Shown one piece after another: positions 1 to 10,201 of a stretch of 64,000 nucleotides of DNA. The position numbers and the translations under genes were made by a program. The notes beneath the pieces are model-generated. The model had not been told where the DNA came from and ran no database searches. It saw only the letters and a program-made list of their open reading frames with translations. How positions within the stretch are numbered: the stretch's first letter is position 1; each line of letters starts with the position of its first letter. Origin of the DNA: Buddleja alternifolia (lineage: Eukaryota; Streptophyta; Magnoliopsida; Lamiales; Scrophulariaceae); NCBI GenBank assembly GCA_019426215.1, contig CM033393.1, positions 29,328,591 through 29,392,590 of the forward strand, read 5' to 3'.

Positions 1-285
1 ATGATATGCTTATTAACACTCTCACTACAATTATATGCTTGCTTAAATTCTACAATGAAGATAGAAAATTCACCACTTGAACACTTGTAGAAATCAAAAA
101 GATGAGTCAAGATTTCACACCTTACAATTGTCTATTCATGTACATATAAAGAGTGACAAAAGATAAAGTTACCCTTTTAATATGCTAGTTTAATATGCCT
201 TTATAGTGTTGTGTGATTGCATACAACCTTCTTGAAGTCCCCTGTTGTTCATAGTGTGGTGGAAACATTATGTTTGAAATTAGCA
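1..285. other. Unassigned AT-rich DNA left of the first solo LTR
   Basis: No convincing coding region or repeat edge is visible. It ends in the GAATG copy of the target duplication belonging to the solo LTR that follows. Confidence 0.4.
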
Positions 286-290
286 GAATG

Positions 291-1025
291 TGTTGGGTTT
301 GGGCTCCCATCCTATGTGGAAAAAGTCCAAGTTTGGGGAGGCTCAATGGTGGATTTTAAGCCCAAATGTTTGGCCTTTACTTAGATATTAAAAAGGATGA
401 AAATATCTAAGGGTTTAAGGTAGAAAAAAGGGTTTAAGGTAGAAAAAAGGGAAAACCCGCAGGTACACAGGAGGAGATTTTCTGGGCGCGCAGCAGAGTT
501 CGAACTGTTGTTTGAGGGGTCATTTCTTGTCGGATTTGGCTGAAATTTGGATAGAAGGTTCACAACACATTGTGGTTTATTTTGTCCGGTCAATTTTCCG
601 TTTTATGTTGCCTAGCTCGAGTTATTCAGTTCGAACAGTAGTCTTTGTTTTTGGTGTAATTCTGTTTTTACTTCTCTTGTTTTGTGAAGAGTGATCATTT
701 GCTGTGTTGTTGGGGTTGTGTACCCATTTGGTGATTTGTAACTTGTATTTTGTGACCTCTATTGATTATAGTGGAGCTTTGGTTTGGACCGTTGTGTCCC
801 GTGGTTTTTACTCTTCGATTTGAAGAGGTTTTCCACGTAAAAATCTGGTGTCTCATGTGTTATTGTTTGTTATCTATTTCCATACTTGTTATTGCTGCTC
901 CAATTGGTTTAATCGGTGTGCTTGTTTGATTCCTCTTAAGTTCATACAAGTGGGGAGAGAGTTTGATTGTCTAATTGCAATCTTGTTTGTCGCTTTCGTT
1001 GCTTGATCTTGTTTTTCTCCCAACA
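291..1025 (+). mobile_element. Copia solo LTR, 735 bp
   Basis: Seen directly: it starts TGTTGGG and ends CCCAACA, a 7 bp perfect terminal inverted repeat, and is flanked by the identical 5 bp duplication GAATG (286-290 and 1026-1030). The 3' part, around 770-860 (GTGTCCCGTGGTTTTTACTC, then a TTTTCCACGTAAAA-type stretch and GGTGTCTCATGTG), reads like the U5 end of Tnt1/Tork-type Copia LTRs; this lineage call is from memory. No internal region is attached, so this is the product of LTR-LTR recombination. Perfect TSD and intact ends suggest a fairly recent insertion. Plus-strand orientation is inferred from the U5-like sequence. Confidence 0.85.
411..448. repeat. 19 bp tandem duplication inside the solo LTR
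   Basis: The unit GGGTTTAAGGTAGAAAAAA occurs twice head to tail (411-429 and 430-448). It lies in the U3 part of the LTR, where short tandem duplications often alter enhancer copy number; that role is inference. Confidence 0.8.
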
Positions 1026-1030
1026 GAATG

Positions 1031-2987
1031 TGCATGGAGAAAATTAAGATGCAATTTCCTTTGTTCTGTCGGAATATACCTATATAATGTACTTCAGCTT
1101 GAAAAGGGGCCAATAAAAACTTTCTCTGGAGATCGAATTGATTCATTTTTTTGTGAAGGAATATAGTTTTTTTTTTTTGGGGATATTCTATGACATTTTC
1201 ACATATTTTTTGGAGAGCTTTGATTGCTGAAAACTCTAAAATTTTGAGCATTCTATTTTTTCAGTTCGCAAGTCACAGGGATGCAAACTTTGTTGGCATT
1301 AGTGATTGTGATATTTTTTCAGTTCGCAAGGTACAAATTCTTTTACTAATGTTTGCAAATTTTTGCTTCATACTTTTCACTTATAATCCCTGAGACAAGT
1401 TTTTTTTTATGTATAATTAGTTTAGCTTGATTTAAATGTGATGTTGTGGCATTGTTTGTCAGTTAGGCTTTTTATTTTAATATGATAGTTTTGTATATGT
1501 TTTTGTAAGTTGAATTCAGTGTATCTTTTGATTGTACAGAGTGGAATCTCAAACATTTTTGTTATTCTCAAGACAAAACCATTGTTTAGATGATGGATCA
1601 AGAGAGTTAAATGTCAATAGGTTATACCGTTATAGCCACTTAATCGATATTTTCTTAGATTGACGGCATATGTTTCGGCAGTAGTCTTTACTGCATCCTA
1701 GCTAGAAGGTACCATATTCATCCTTTTTATATTGGAAACTCATGTCCAGTGTCTTTAAAACGGTAAAATCAGTATTGTCCTTTTTATTTATTGGAAAATA
1801 TTTCACATTATAATGGAAGTGATATTGTCCTTTGTTGATGCTTTACTTTAATAGTTGCCCATGAAATATTATCATATAAGGTCCCCATCCTGTTTGATAT
1901 TGTTCTGGCCATAAAAAATTATTGATATTGTTCTGGCCATAAAAAATTTAGTTTTCACTTGTACAAGGATCCTAAAGGACTAGATCAATGGTTGGAATTA
2001 ATGAGATATTTAAAAGATGAAGATTTACAGGTTATTAGTAAATATACCATATTCATCTATTTACACAAAGTATGCCTTTTTTTGTTAGAGATCATAATGA
2101 TTTCCAATTTGATGCAGAAAATTGCACAAAAGAATGAAATGAATATTGGAAAGAAGTTGTGTCTTGTCTCCATAGGACAGGGAGGTCCTCTATTGCATGT
2201 GTAAAATTCTTTATTACACATGTTTATGGTTTTCACTTAAATTTTCTAGACTTGAATGGTAACATTATTGCATGTGTGTCATGTTTCATGGCTATTTTTT
2301 GCTGCAAGTTTGAGATTTACCTCCTTTTTGTGGTTTCTTGTGTATATAAAACCATTTTTAATAAATTGTGAGTTCTTGCTTAATTTTATTTTGACATATT
2401 TTTTAGTCTTGAGTTTTTTACATGGGAGAAACTTGAAGTTCTATTTATTACTCAATTTTTGTTTGTTTTGGATATGTTGCAGATCATGGAAGTAAACGAC
2501 AAACCAAAAGGAAAGAACACAAGATTTTAAGGAATTTTTTTTTTAAGAATGCTATGGGGGGAATCACATTCGTGTAAGAGACTTAGAAAGAAGGAAACGT
2601 GAGGAAATTATATATGCAAGCTACCTTTAATTTGTATTTGTTCATGCTAATGTAGAATTTCAAAATTTGACTTTCTTTTTGTTATTTGTAGTCATTACTG
2701 TATATTAATGTGACTTTTGGGTCTTAGTTATTGTTGCGTATGTTTGGATATTTTCTATGAAAAAGTTTTAAGTTTTGTACGTTGAACGTGAAATATGGTG
2801 GTTTATCGTTTATTTATATAAGATTTTAATTTGTTTGGTCAAGCTTGATTTATAGAAAAAAAAAATTAGCATTTAAGAGTGATAATGTATTTTATAAGTT
2901 TTTACTATGCCCAAATAACCATAACAATTGAGTAAATAAATATTCTAGCTTATTGTTACATTCATATTGTTAAAAAACTTTGTTTTT
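1031..2987. other. Unassigned AT-rich stretch with no clear gene
   Basis: No domain is recognisable. The stretch 1960-2030 encodes a short exon-like segment (KGLDQWLELMRYLKDEDLQ) followed by GT. Around 2470-2530 a pyrimidine tract and TTGCAG precede codons rich in Lys/Arg. These could be exons of a decayed host gene or transposase, but nothing links them. AT-rich runs between look intron-like or simply non-coding. Confidence 0.3.
1894..1949. repeat. 28 bp tandem duplication
   Basis: A 28-base unit starting TTGATATTGTTCTGGCCATA is present twice in direct tandem, at 1894-1921 and 1922-1949, with one mismatch at the last base. It looks like a recent slippage duplication. Confidence 0.8.
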
Positions 2988-3246
2988 ACTACAACACATA
3001 AAGTGTACCAAAAGGTGGTCATTTTTTACACTTATTAGCTATGAATATTAAGGCGTAACAAAAGTTGTTCTTCTCGTAACAAATACCTTTTGCTACGCCT
3101 ACCGGTCATACCAAAATTTTTGTCACGGCTGCATTTGGAACGCCACCAAATTCGTAACAAATGCATAACAAAAAGCTTTTTGGTACGAATTTTGACCTTT
3201 TGTTACGACATGTGTGTTGTAACAAAAAGTCATTTTTCTAGTAGTG
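2988..3246. mobile_element. CACTA-like transposon end or small non-autonomous CACTA element
   Basis: The right edge (3233-3246) reads TTTTTCTAGTAGTG, the reverse complement of CACTACTAGAAAAA, a typical En/Spm (CACTA) terminus. Inside are several copies of a GTAACAAA-like unit in both orientations (about 3054-3230), as expected of subterminal transposase sites. The left end is less clear: ACTACAACAC at 2988 may be a mutated CACTACAA terminus. No matching 3 bp target duplication is evident (TTT at left, AAA at right), so the element could be truncated at left. It abuts Copia remnant DNA on the right. Confidence 0.45.
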
Positions 3247-3669
3247 AAAAGAATCAAGTCCTTAAGCCTATAGGCCTTAATGTTATATCAAATACAATTC
3301 ATACAAGATTTAAAAGGTGGTTGTTAAGGTACTCAATATGAATTGCGAATTGCTGAAAATAAAAGGGTTTGTGGGTTAACGTTACTTTCAGATTGCTCTA
3401 TTGTGGCTTGTGGGGAAGTTTGTGAGTCTTGAGTTTTCTCAACATTTATAACTTTGCCTGTTTCTTTAGACAAAAACTCATTCTTCAAGAAGGTAGCATT
3501 CTTGAAACAAACACCTTGTGTTCCGAGGGGTTATAGAAGTAATAACCATCCTTTGGGTATCCCACGAACTTGCACAAAGTGGACCTCGTGTCCAACTTAT
3601 CTTCGCGACTAATTGCTCGACGTAAGTAGTACACCCCATATTTGAAGATATTTTAGGAGGGTGGTTTTC
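3247..3669 (-). pseudogene. Copia pol remnant: region between integrase and RT
   Basis: The minus strand encodes a shifted, stop-containing stretch of the post-integrase region of Copia Pol. KLDTRSTLCKFVGYP is followed by GYYFYNPSEHKVFVS, which matches the conserved segment after the integrase of Tork-like elements. A lesion then breaks the following Asn-Ala-Thr-type motif. The downstream linker (3260-3480) keeps only loose similarity. This is the continuation of the integrase piece at 6424-6632; the two were separated by the solo LTR at 3675-6418. Confidence 0.7.
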
Positions 3670-3674
3670 CATAA

Positions 3675-6418
3675 TGTTGGAAAGCGGTGTGATTATCCCT
3701 GACTCGCACAAGGGAAATTTAAAATTTACTTTTTAGAATTAAAACATGTGAGTTACTTTCATCCAGTGCGGTCTATCACGATTATTAGACTTGATATGAT
3801 TGCAAATGTTATTTTTTATAACTGGGCCTAGGAGAATTGGGCCTCGAGGACCTATGATGAAATTGGGCCAAACTAATGATAAAAATGAACGAGGAAAGAT
3901 GGAAAAGGAAGCCCACAAGGAAGCTTATGATGAATACATGATGCAAGGTAGATTACCAAGCTCGAGATTAAGATTATGAACCACCTGAAGAGAGTGTTAA
4001 AAGGAAAGGTCAAAGATAGCACGACAAGAGGCCTCATAGTGGAGCGGACGAGAAGATGGGAGTAAATCAAATATATGGCCAACCTACATCCCTAAAATCG
4101 GGGGATTGATCCCAATTTCCCTCAACCACCAAAAGAGACCACCATGACTAAGGAAAGAGGGGAGGTGGACGGCCACTGCTTGTATAATAAGCTACGATTT
4201 TTAGTTTTATTCTTTATCATTCGCTTCTAAAAGAAATAGCAAGAGATATAATACTTTCCTCTCCAAAAAATTAATAAAAAAACCCTACTTCATTTTTTCT
4301 TGTTACATTCGTAGTACTTCTAAACTATAAAAAATATTTCTAGTTTAGTGTTTAAAGCGAAAATTGTCTTTTTGTTTGGTCGATTTTTTAGTGTGAAAAT
4401 CGAACTTCATAAGACTGATCATCTATGAACAAGTATATAAAATATTTTGAAATATAGCATAGTCGATTATTCTCCAAAAATCGATGTCTTAAAGAATTGC
4501 TCATTTTTCTTGGAGTTTTTGCCCCTTTTCAAAGAAACATGATCCCCAAGCTATTCCTATTGTCTCCTTCTTCTTGGAATTTTGGAACACCTATTCAACT
4601 CCATCCTTCCTAGATTTTATTCACTTTAGAGACTCAAGTTTTTCTCCTCTAAAGTTGATCCACACCTTGAATGCTCACTCATTTTTAATTTTAGCTAGGT
4701 TGATCTATAAACGATGATTCTAACTTTAAGGGATAGTGTATGTGATCAGGTGAAAGCTAAATACTTCTCTAAGTGTAAAAGATGTATTGAATTCAAGAAT
4801 CTTGATAATTAATCAAGAACTCAAGAACACTTTGAGAGAGAGAGAGAGATACGGAAAATTTCCGTGCTCTATGGGGGACAAATTTTTTGGCTTCTTTGTG
4901 ATGATTTTCGTCCTTCACGACTATTCATATTTATACGACTCGTATCTTGCAGACCATACTTTTAATTTTCTAGTAGAACTCTTCTATATTAAAGTAATTT
5001 TCATGTAAGATTAATCCTAAGACTTAGTTTCCCAGTAGAGATCTTCTATTATAAGTACTTTCCTTACAGGACTCTCCTACAAACTAAATTCCTAGTGGAA
5101 ACCCAATTCCCGTAATTGCATGAATCCTTTCTTTCTAAGAAATATTATTTCCTTCTAAAAAAAATTTAATTAAACTCCTTTTATTATTTTTTTCTCCTAA
5201 TTTTCGACCAAGGCCCTAAATAAAATAGCCTTTTAATAATTAATCCACCAACTAGATTAATTAAAAGTCTCTTTCAATTAATTGATTTTTCTATTAGTTA
5301 AGTGCTTTCTAAATTTTTTCAAATGTTATTTTGGGCTTAATTAAATTGATCCAATCAACTTAATTAATTCTTATTCAACTATTGAATAAATAAAAAATCT
5401 TAATTGTTTAATCTAATTAATCAAAATATTTAATACGATTACTTTGAATTAAATTCCTGTAGTTAAAAAATGAATTTGTCCGAGTACTGGGTATGACCAT
5501 CTAAGTTTACCAACATACTTGTAGCAGGTTCACAACCTTTGTGATTTAATTTGGACAGTTAAATTGTCCCGATTAATTAAATACTTTTTAATTAACCATC
5601 TTATTATTTAATCTGAGATGCTCAAAACTCAAATAAAAGTTTCTAACTAATTATCTTGAAGACCCAGATATAAGCGATTCACAGTGAATCTTTCCAATCA
5701 CGTATGACATGCAAGTGAGATTCTTCCATCAACTAATTTCTCAATTGAACTAAGGATCTAGGAATCTTATTGGTTGAGACCCTTGTAAAGTTCATTCTTT
5801 TCAATGCAAGTGTGTTCAACATCAACCTCTATATACGAGTCGCGACACTCAATCACCAATCCATAAGTGTTCTTGTAAAATAACTGGGATATGAGTCAAA
5901 CTGCAATTCATCAATATATGAGATTACAGTGATGACTCAAATCAAATAATTAATCTTTTCCTATCGTGATTATGAAACTCGTAATTTGATATATTTAAAA
6001 ATAATTCCAATTTAGAAAATTTAAGCTAGGGTAATAAGTGAACTTGTTCCTAACAAGCACACACATATGTACATTTGTGTCAACTATAACCATTGTCTAT
6101 AAAATGAGACATTCTCTATTAAGAGTGTGCATCAAGGTGCAAGTCTTTCCAAATTACCAATGTGACATCTTGATAACTCTATGACTTGAACAGAGTTTAG
6201 AACTCACAGCCTTAGAGACTTGTTTCATGATATGCATCCAATGAGGTATCAAGTCTCATATCTATATGTGAAATCTAGGGACTTCATCAAACAATTATAA
6301 GCAATAAAAAAAAAGATGAAGAAATATAGTTTATTAAGATACTGAATAAACGAAATTGTTATTACAAGAATATAAAGTAAGTCTATCTAGGATTTGCTTT
6401 CAGAGCACTATTCCAACA
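3675..6418 (-). mobile_element. Long solo LTR (2.7 kb) inserted in Copia integrase
   Basis: On the minus strand it starts TGTTGGAA and ends TTCCAACA, an 8 bp terminal inverted repeat. The flanks CATAA (3670-3674) and CATAC (6419-6423) match at 4 of 5 bases, as expected for an old 5 bp target duplication. The Copia integrase reading resumes on both sides, which supports the edges. The interior is non-coding; it has a GA microsatellite at 4834-4849 and AT-rich stretches near 5160-5480. No gag or pol is attached. Family is uncertain; LTR architecture suits a large Copia or Gypsy family. Confidence 0.75.
4834..4849. repeat. GA microsatellite
   Basis: A short run of GA dinucleotides within the 2.7 kb solo LTR. 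Confidence 0.8.
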
Positions 6419-6423
6419 CATAC

Positions 6424-6632
6424 TACATCTCGTAAGGTACTTTGGGTACACTAATGGAGGGAACTCTATTTAACAGATATGACACAGCTTCTAGGGCGAG
6501 GCCCCAGAAGGATAGAGGTAAATCAGTGGATCCCATCATGGAATGAGCCATATCCATCAAGGTTCGGTTCCTCCATTGAGACACACCATTTAACTGTGGT
6601 GTTCCAAATAGTATCAATATATTGAGAGAGTA
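6424..6632 (-). pseudogene. Copia integrase C-terminal fragment
   Basis: Minus-strand translation contains GTPQLNGVSQWRNRT and LPLSFWGLALEAVSYLLNR followed by VPKVPYEM. This is the hallmark stretch after the catalytic Glu of Copia integrase (consensus [13 protein letters not shown], then SFWG and a PTTPYEMW-type motif). It is truncated on both sides by LTR insertions: the solo LTR at 3675-6418 after YEM, and the Gypsy LTR starting at 6633. The upstream catalytic core is at 12032-12470. Confidence 0.85.
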
Positions 6633-7782
6633 TGATGGGTGATGAATCCAACCAACAATAAATCCTACTCTTAAAATTTTGTAGTGACTAACAAGTAGGG
6701 TTGAATCCATTGGGATTGGTTCCAGACTTAGTTCTCAAGATATGAAAATAAAATAATTGGGGGATTTTCAATGAACATCAAACTAAAAATTGATGGAAAT
6801 TGCAGAAATCAATTAAATCAAGAAATGTAAGATTAAACAATTAGAAGAATTCAATAGATGATGAAATTCTAGCCTAAGAAATTATCTCCATTTTGATTCC
6901 ATATATTGATCCTTGATGCAATGATATTCCAATGTTCATTGATAAATTGGCTATAGTTGTTAACAAGCTCTAACAACCTAGTTTCTCCTTATTTTATCGA
7001 TAATTAAAACAAATTCTTTGATGATTTCTCTTGTCAATTAAACAGCCCTAAATAAGCTCTTAGAACTTAATTTAACAATAGCACTAAGAATTTGAGAAAC
7101 ACCAACTCTAATCAATAAACGTGCAAGATCGGTTTATTTAATTAGATCACACATTCCCATAACAACAATAAAAAACATGTCCATAATCAAAGTTATTAAC
7201 TGCTACAAATATTAGAATTAACTAAATAATTACAGATTTGTAATTCTAATTAGGCATATATTACTTCAACAATTAAATAACCGGCCGAATTATCCAATTA
7301 ATTGAAATAATAATATCAACGAGAATGGGAAATATACGAATATTCAAGAAAAAATAATGAATAAAAATAAATTAGATCTCAGAGTTTACGTACAATCAAA
7401 ACTTTGATTATCCTTAACTAGAAATAAGGCCTTTAGCAATTCAACTTGCACTAGAGCAAAAACGCAGAAATTCTTCTCCTACCCCAATGAATATAACGTG
7501 TAGAGAGTGAGTAAGGAGATAGAATTATGTCTAAAATAATAAAAAGCAAGAATCTTAACCAATAAAGACTTCCTGCCTAAAATAGGATTCTAAGAGAATC
7601 CTACCTAAAACAAAAGTCTTCTACAAAAATAACAAGGAAATAAATCCATAACCAATAAAAGAAATTAGACTAAATAAACTAATAAAAGATAGTAGATAAA
7701 AAGATTCCTAAAATAAGTTTTTTAACTAAAAAATTCCTCCAAAAATCGCAGGAAAAACAACACCAATTTTCATCTTAAGCGA
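6633..7782 (-). mobile_element. Gypsy LTR copy A, distal part
   Basis: Begins TGATGGGTGATGAATCC and aligns by eye through about 1.15 kb with the Gypsy LTR at 57432-58801 (shared landmarks include AGAATTCAATAGATGATGAA and AATAAAAAGCAAGAAT). That second copy has a primer site and gag beside it, which identifies the family. The left flank GAGTA (6628-6632) pairs with AAGTA at 12032-12036 as a 4/5 target duplication. The LTR is interrupted at about 7782 by a second Gypsy derivative and resumes at 11819. Confidence 0.75.
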
Positions 7783-7819
7783 TAAGATGAAAATTATCAA
7801 TTGCTCGACCTCGAGCAAT
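7765..7819. repeat. Two adjacent perfect hairpins
   Basis: Hairpin 1: a 13 bp stem, AATTTTCATCTTA (7765-7777) pairing with TAAGATGAAAATT (7783-7795), 5 nt loop. Hairpin 2: a 9 bp stem, ATTGCTCGA (7800-7808) pairing with TCGAGCAAT (7811-7819), 2 nt loop. They sit on the junction between the Gypsy LTR and the inserted Athila-like derivative. Function unknown. Confidence 0.8.
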
Positions 7820-9480
7820 AAGAGCCAAAAGATACACGAAACATCATCGAACAAAGGGAGAAATAAAAACAACTAACTAACTCACTTTCATGGAGTAAAC
7901 GGTTGCACTTAGCATGTGCAACAAGCCTTTGAACGTTTGAGTTACCTCAAAGGACGAGTTATAGTCTCGTGAGCGTTTGCATGCGATATACCCACAAAAT
8001 TGAAGGATGTTAAGCTCAAACCAACTGAGACAACTTGAAATAAGAGCTATTGATGCAAAGGCACGAACCAAGTGACAATAAAGCTCAACAATATGTACAC
8101 AAATGAAGATAATGCTCATTCAACACCTAGAATCGAACCAATTTCCAAAGGGTGTAGAGGGATAAGATCTAGGGCACTATGATCGAAAGGCATCCCTACC
8201 TTTCTTGGAAACATTCTTCATATCTACCAACTTTTGATAGATCATAAAGCTCATCGAATCATAGGAAACTTTAAGGTTAAATTGTGCTCACTTCCATTCA
8301 CTTTACATTGACATTTCACGCTTTGAAACGATTTAAGCTTATAATCAACATAGGGCCTCGTGTGATGTTCTACCCCTTTAGATCTTCGTTGCCACCCATG
8401 TAACGGGCTTTGGGTCAACAATTCCCAAGCCAGAGGATTTTAGGGTGCTAAGTGTTAAGACACTCCAACGAACTTAATTAATCCCCCGAGTGGCAAAGGC
8501 CATGAAATAGAACGAGGTCTTTTATTCAACTCATTCCCAATTGGCTTGAGCAAAGCCCAAATTAGCTCAACGAGTATAGTATATGGGCAATGGTGCTTTT
8601 GTGACCTCCAATACTCATTGGCTTGACCGAATTTTCGAGCTCATACCAATCTTATCTCAATCATTCATTCAACTAACACAATTATGAACCCCTAAGCAAC
8701 TAATCATCTCAAAACAACATGAAAAATCTAGGTTAATACATCCGGGGGTGCTCTTCACATGTCTCGGGATGGGAAACCCTTTTCAATCCCTCTACCTTCG
8801 ACTTATGTGTGACGTGCGTCATCTAAGGAAGATTGACTCTCAACTAAGGTTGAAATGAGCATAATCGAAGATGTGTAATTTTTCATTTTAGACCATTAAT
8901 AGAAACATACAAGATATCATGCCATTATCTCGAGATCTCAAGTCGAATTGCACCAATTGGCAAGCTAAAATCCTAGAACAAAATTTTGTTATGCTTGATT
9001 CTTTTCAAAAAAATTAGAGCACAATACATGCAATAACAACGGTTCCCCCAAACTTGAGCTAAAAATGAGATCACAAGACACATAAAATCAATAAGTGCTA
9101 CTCATATACCCCCTTAAACTTAAACTCAACATTGCCCTCAATGTTGACTCAATCATAAACACTCAAAAAGGGTAAGCGAGAGTACTTACAACAAGGATGC
9201 TGAAAAGAAAACGTTAATCATGTGAAATCCACTCCAAGCTCAAATCCATAACAAAAGATTTCTCAAAGCAAAACTCGGCTACTACATATCATGTACTCAC
9301 AATACAAAATCATTAGGACTCAAAGAGAAGCATGCCAAAAGTGTATGCGTGAACAAAAGATAAAGAACCAAAAATAAACATGACAAAAACGAAAGCAAAA
9401 AGGAAAGAAAACTTACAAACTTGGGTTGCCTCCCAAGAAGCGCTTGTTTATAGTCATTAGCTTGACGTTGCCCAGTCGTC
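7783..9480 (-). other. 3' untranslated region of an Athila-like Gypsy derivative
   Basis: No coding domain is visible over 1.7 kb. At 9420-9470 the minus strand reads through the GCGCTTCTTGGGAGGCAACC motif, which I know from the region downstream of the ORFs in Athila/Tat-type Gypsy elements and which recurs at 16690-16720. The left end is abrupt at about 7782 and no matching 3' LTR is present, so this side is truncated. The region belongs with the ORF at 9481-10176 and the LTR at 10202-11818. Confidence 0.55.
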
Positions 9481-10176
9481 TCAAGGAGGATGACGTATGA
9501 ATGCTTTGTTCACTCTCCAATCAAGAATGAAACTTGGCTCGGTGTTTGTGAAAAATAGCTTGAGTAGGGACCAAGCAATCATCCACTCAAAAATTTGTTT
9601 AAAGTCCATCAACACTCTTATCATCCTTTCTTCCCCATGCGTCGGGTGATGATATGGACTATTCTTCAAGCTATGGACATTAGCTCTTTTTCCTTCACCC
9701 ATAGAAGTGATAAACTTGGAGTTCATGATGTAGAACTCGAGGAGAGTATTGGTTCTTCTTTCTTGAAAAAGCTCAACACTAAAAGGATCAAAAGCATCAA
9801 TGTGTAAAGATAATTTAGAATCAAGTGGATGCTTAAAACCTTCATAGTTATTACAAATAACCATGTCATCTCCTACACTAGAGGACAACTTACCATCATG
9901 GACATTAACTACCTCTATATCCGTGGAGAGGGGAGAAGGTAAGGGAACTTCAATCGGGTGAGAAGGTGTAGGAGTGGAAGGCTCGGTTCTAGAAGATTCT
10001 ATCTCGAATGCTCGGGCGTGGCTATCAGAAAGCTCGAGTGTGCCATATAGTAACCTTTCAAATTCTGCTACTATTTCAGACACTTGAATGTTAAACTCAT
10101 CACGCTCGGGTATTGGAAAAAAAAAATCAAAGCAAAACCAAATATATACAATAAAATCAAAAACTAAAATAAACAA
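9481..10176 (-). CDS. Unrecognised 231-codon ORF of a non-autonomous Gypsy derivative
   Basis: The ORF begins immediately after the primer-binding site, where gag would normally follow, but no gag, zinc knuckle, protease, RT or integrase motif is visible. The first 22 residues are Phe/Ile/Val-rich (FILVFDFIVYIWFCFDFFF), probably because AT-rich leader DNA is being read; a later start is likely. Residues 60-85 are Ser/Pro/Glu-rich (PSTPTPSHPIEVPLPSP). The middle has an acidic stretch (VGDDMVICNN). It runs directly into the 3' untranslated motif region, so pol has been lost. It could be a fused remnant of gag ends or a captured sequence. No function can be assigned. Confidence 0.4.
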   Translation of the reverse strand: MFILVFDFIVYIWFCFDFFFPIPERDEFNIQVSEIVAEFERLLYGTLELSDSHARAFEIESSRTEPSTPTPSHPIEVPLPSPLSTDIEVVNVHDGKLSSSVGDDMVICNNYEGFKHPLDSKLSLHIDAFDPFSVELFQERRTNTLLEFYIMNSKFITSMGEGKRANVHSLKNSPYHHPTHGEERMIRVLMDFKQIFEWMIAWSLLKLFFTNTEPSFILDWRVNKAFIRHPP

Positions 10177-10195
10177 GTCCCCGACAACGGCGCCA
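10177..10195 (-). other. Gypsy primer-binding site
   Basis: The minus strand reads TGGCGCCGTTGTCGGGGAC, the classic primer site of Athila/Tat Gypsy elements, usually assigned to an aspartate tRNA. It lies 6 nt from the end of the LTR at 10202-11818, fixing that LTR as the 5' LTR and the element as minus strand. Confidence 0.9.
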
Positions 10196-10201
10196 AAAAC
10201 T

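Noticed and set aside
10108..10176. Signal peptide or membrane helix at the start of the 9481-10176 ORF
   Set aside because: The Phe/Ile-rich run is what AT-rich leader DNA next to a primer site encodes by chance; the true start may be later.
10177..10195. Possible tRNA gene at the primer sites (also 19131, 36702, 57405)
   Set aside because: Only the 3' tRNA-complementary stretch is present beside an LTR edge; no cloverleaf is formed.
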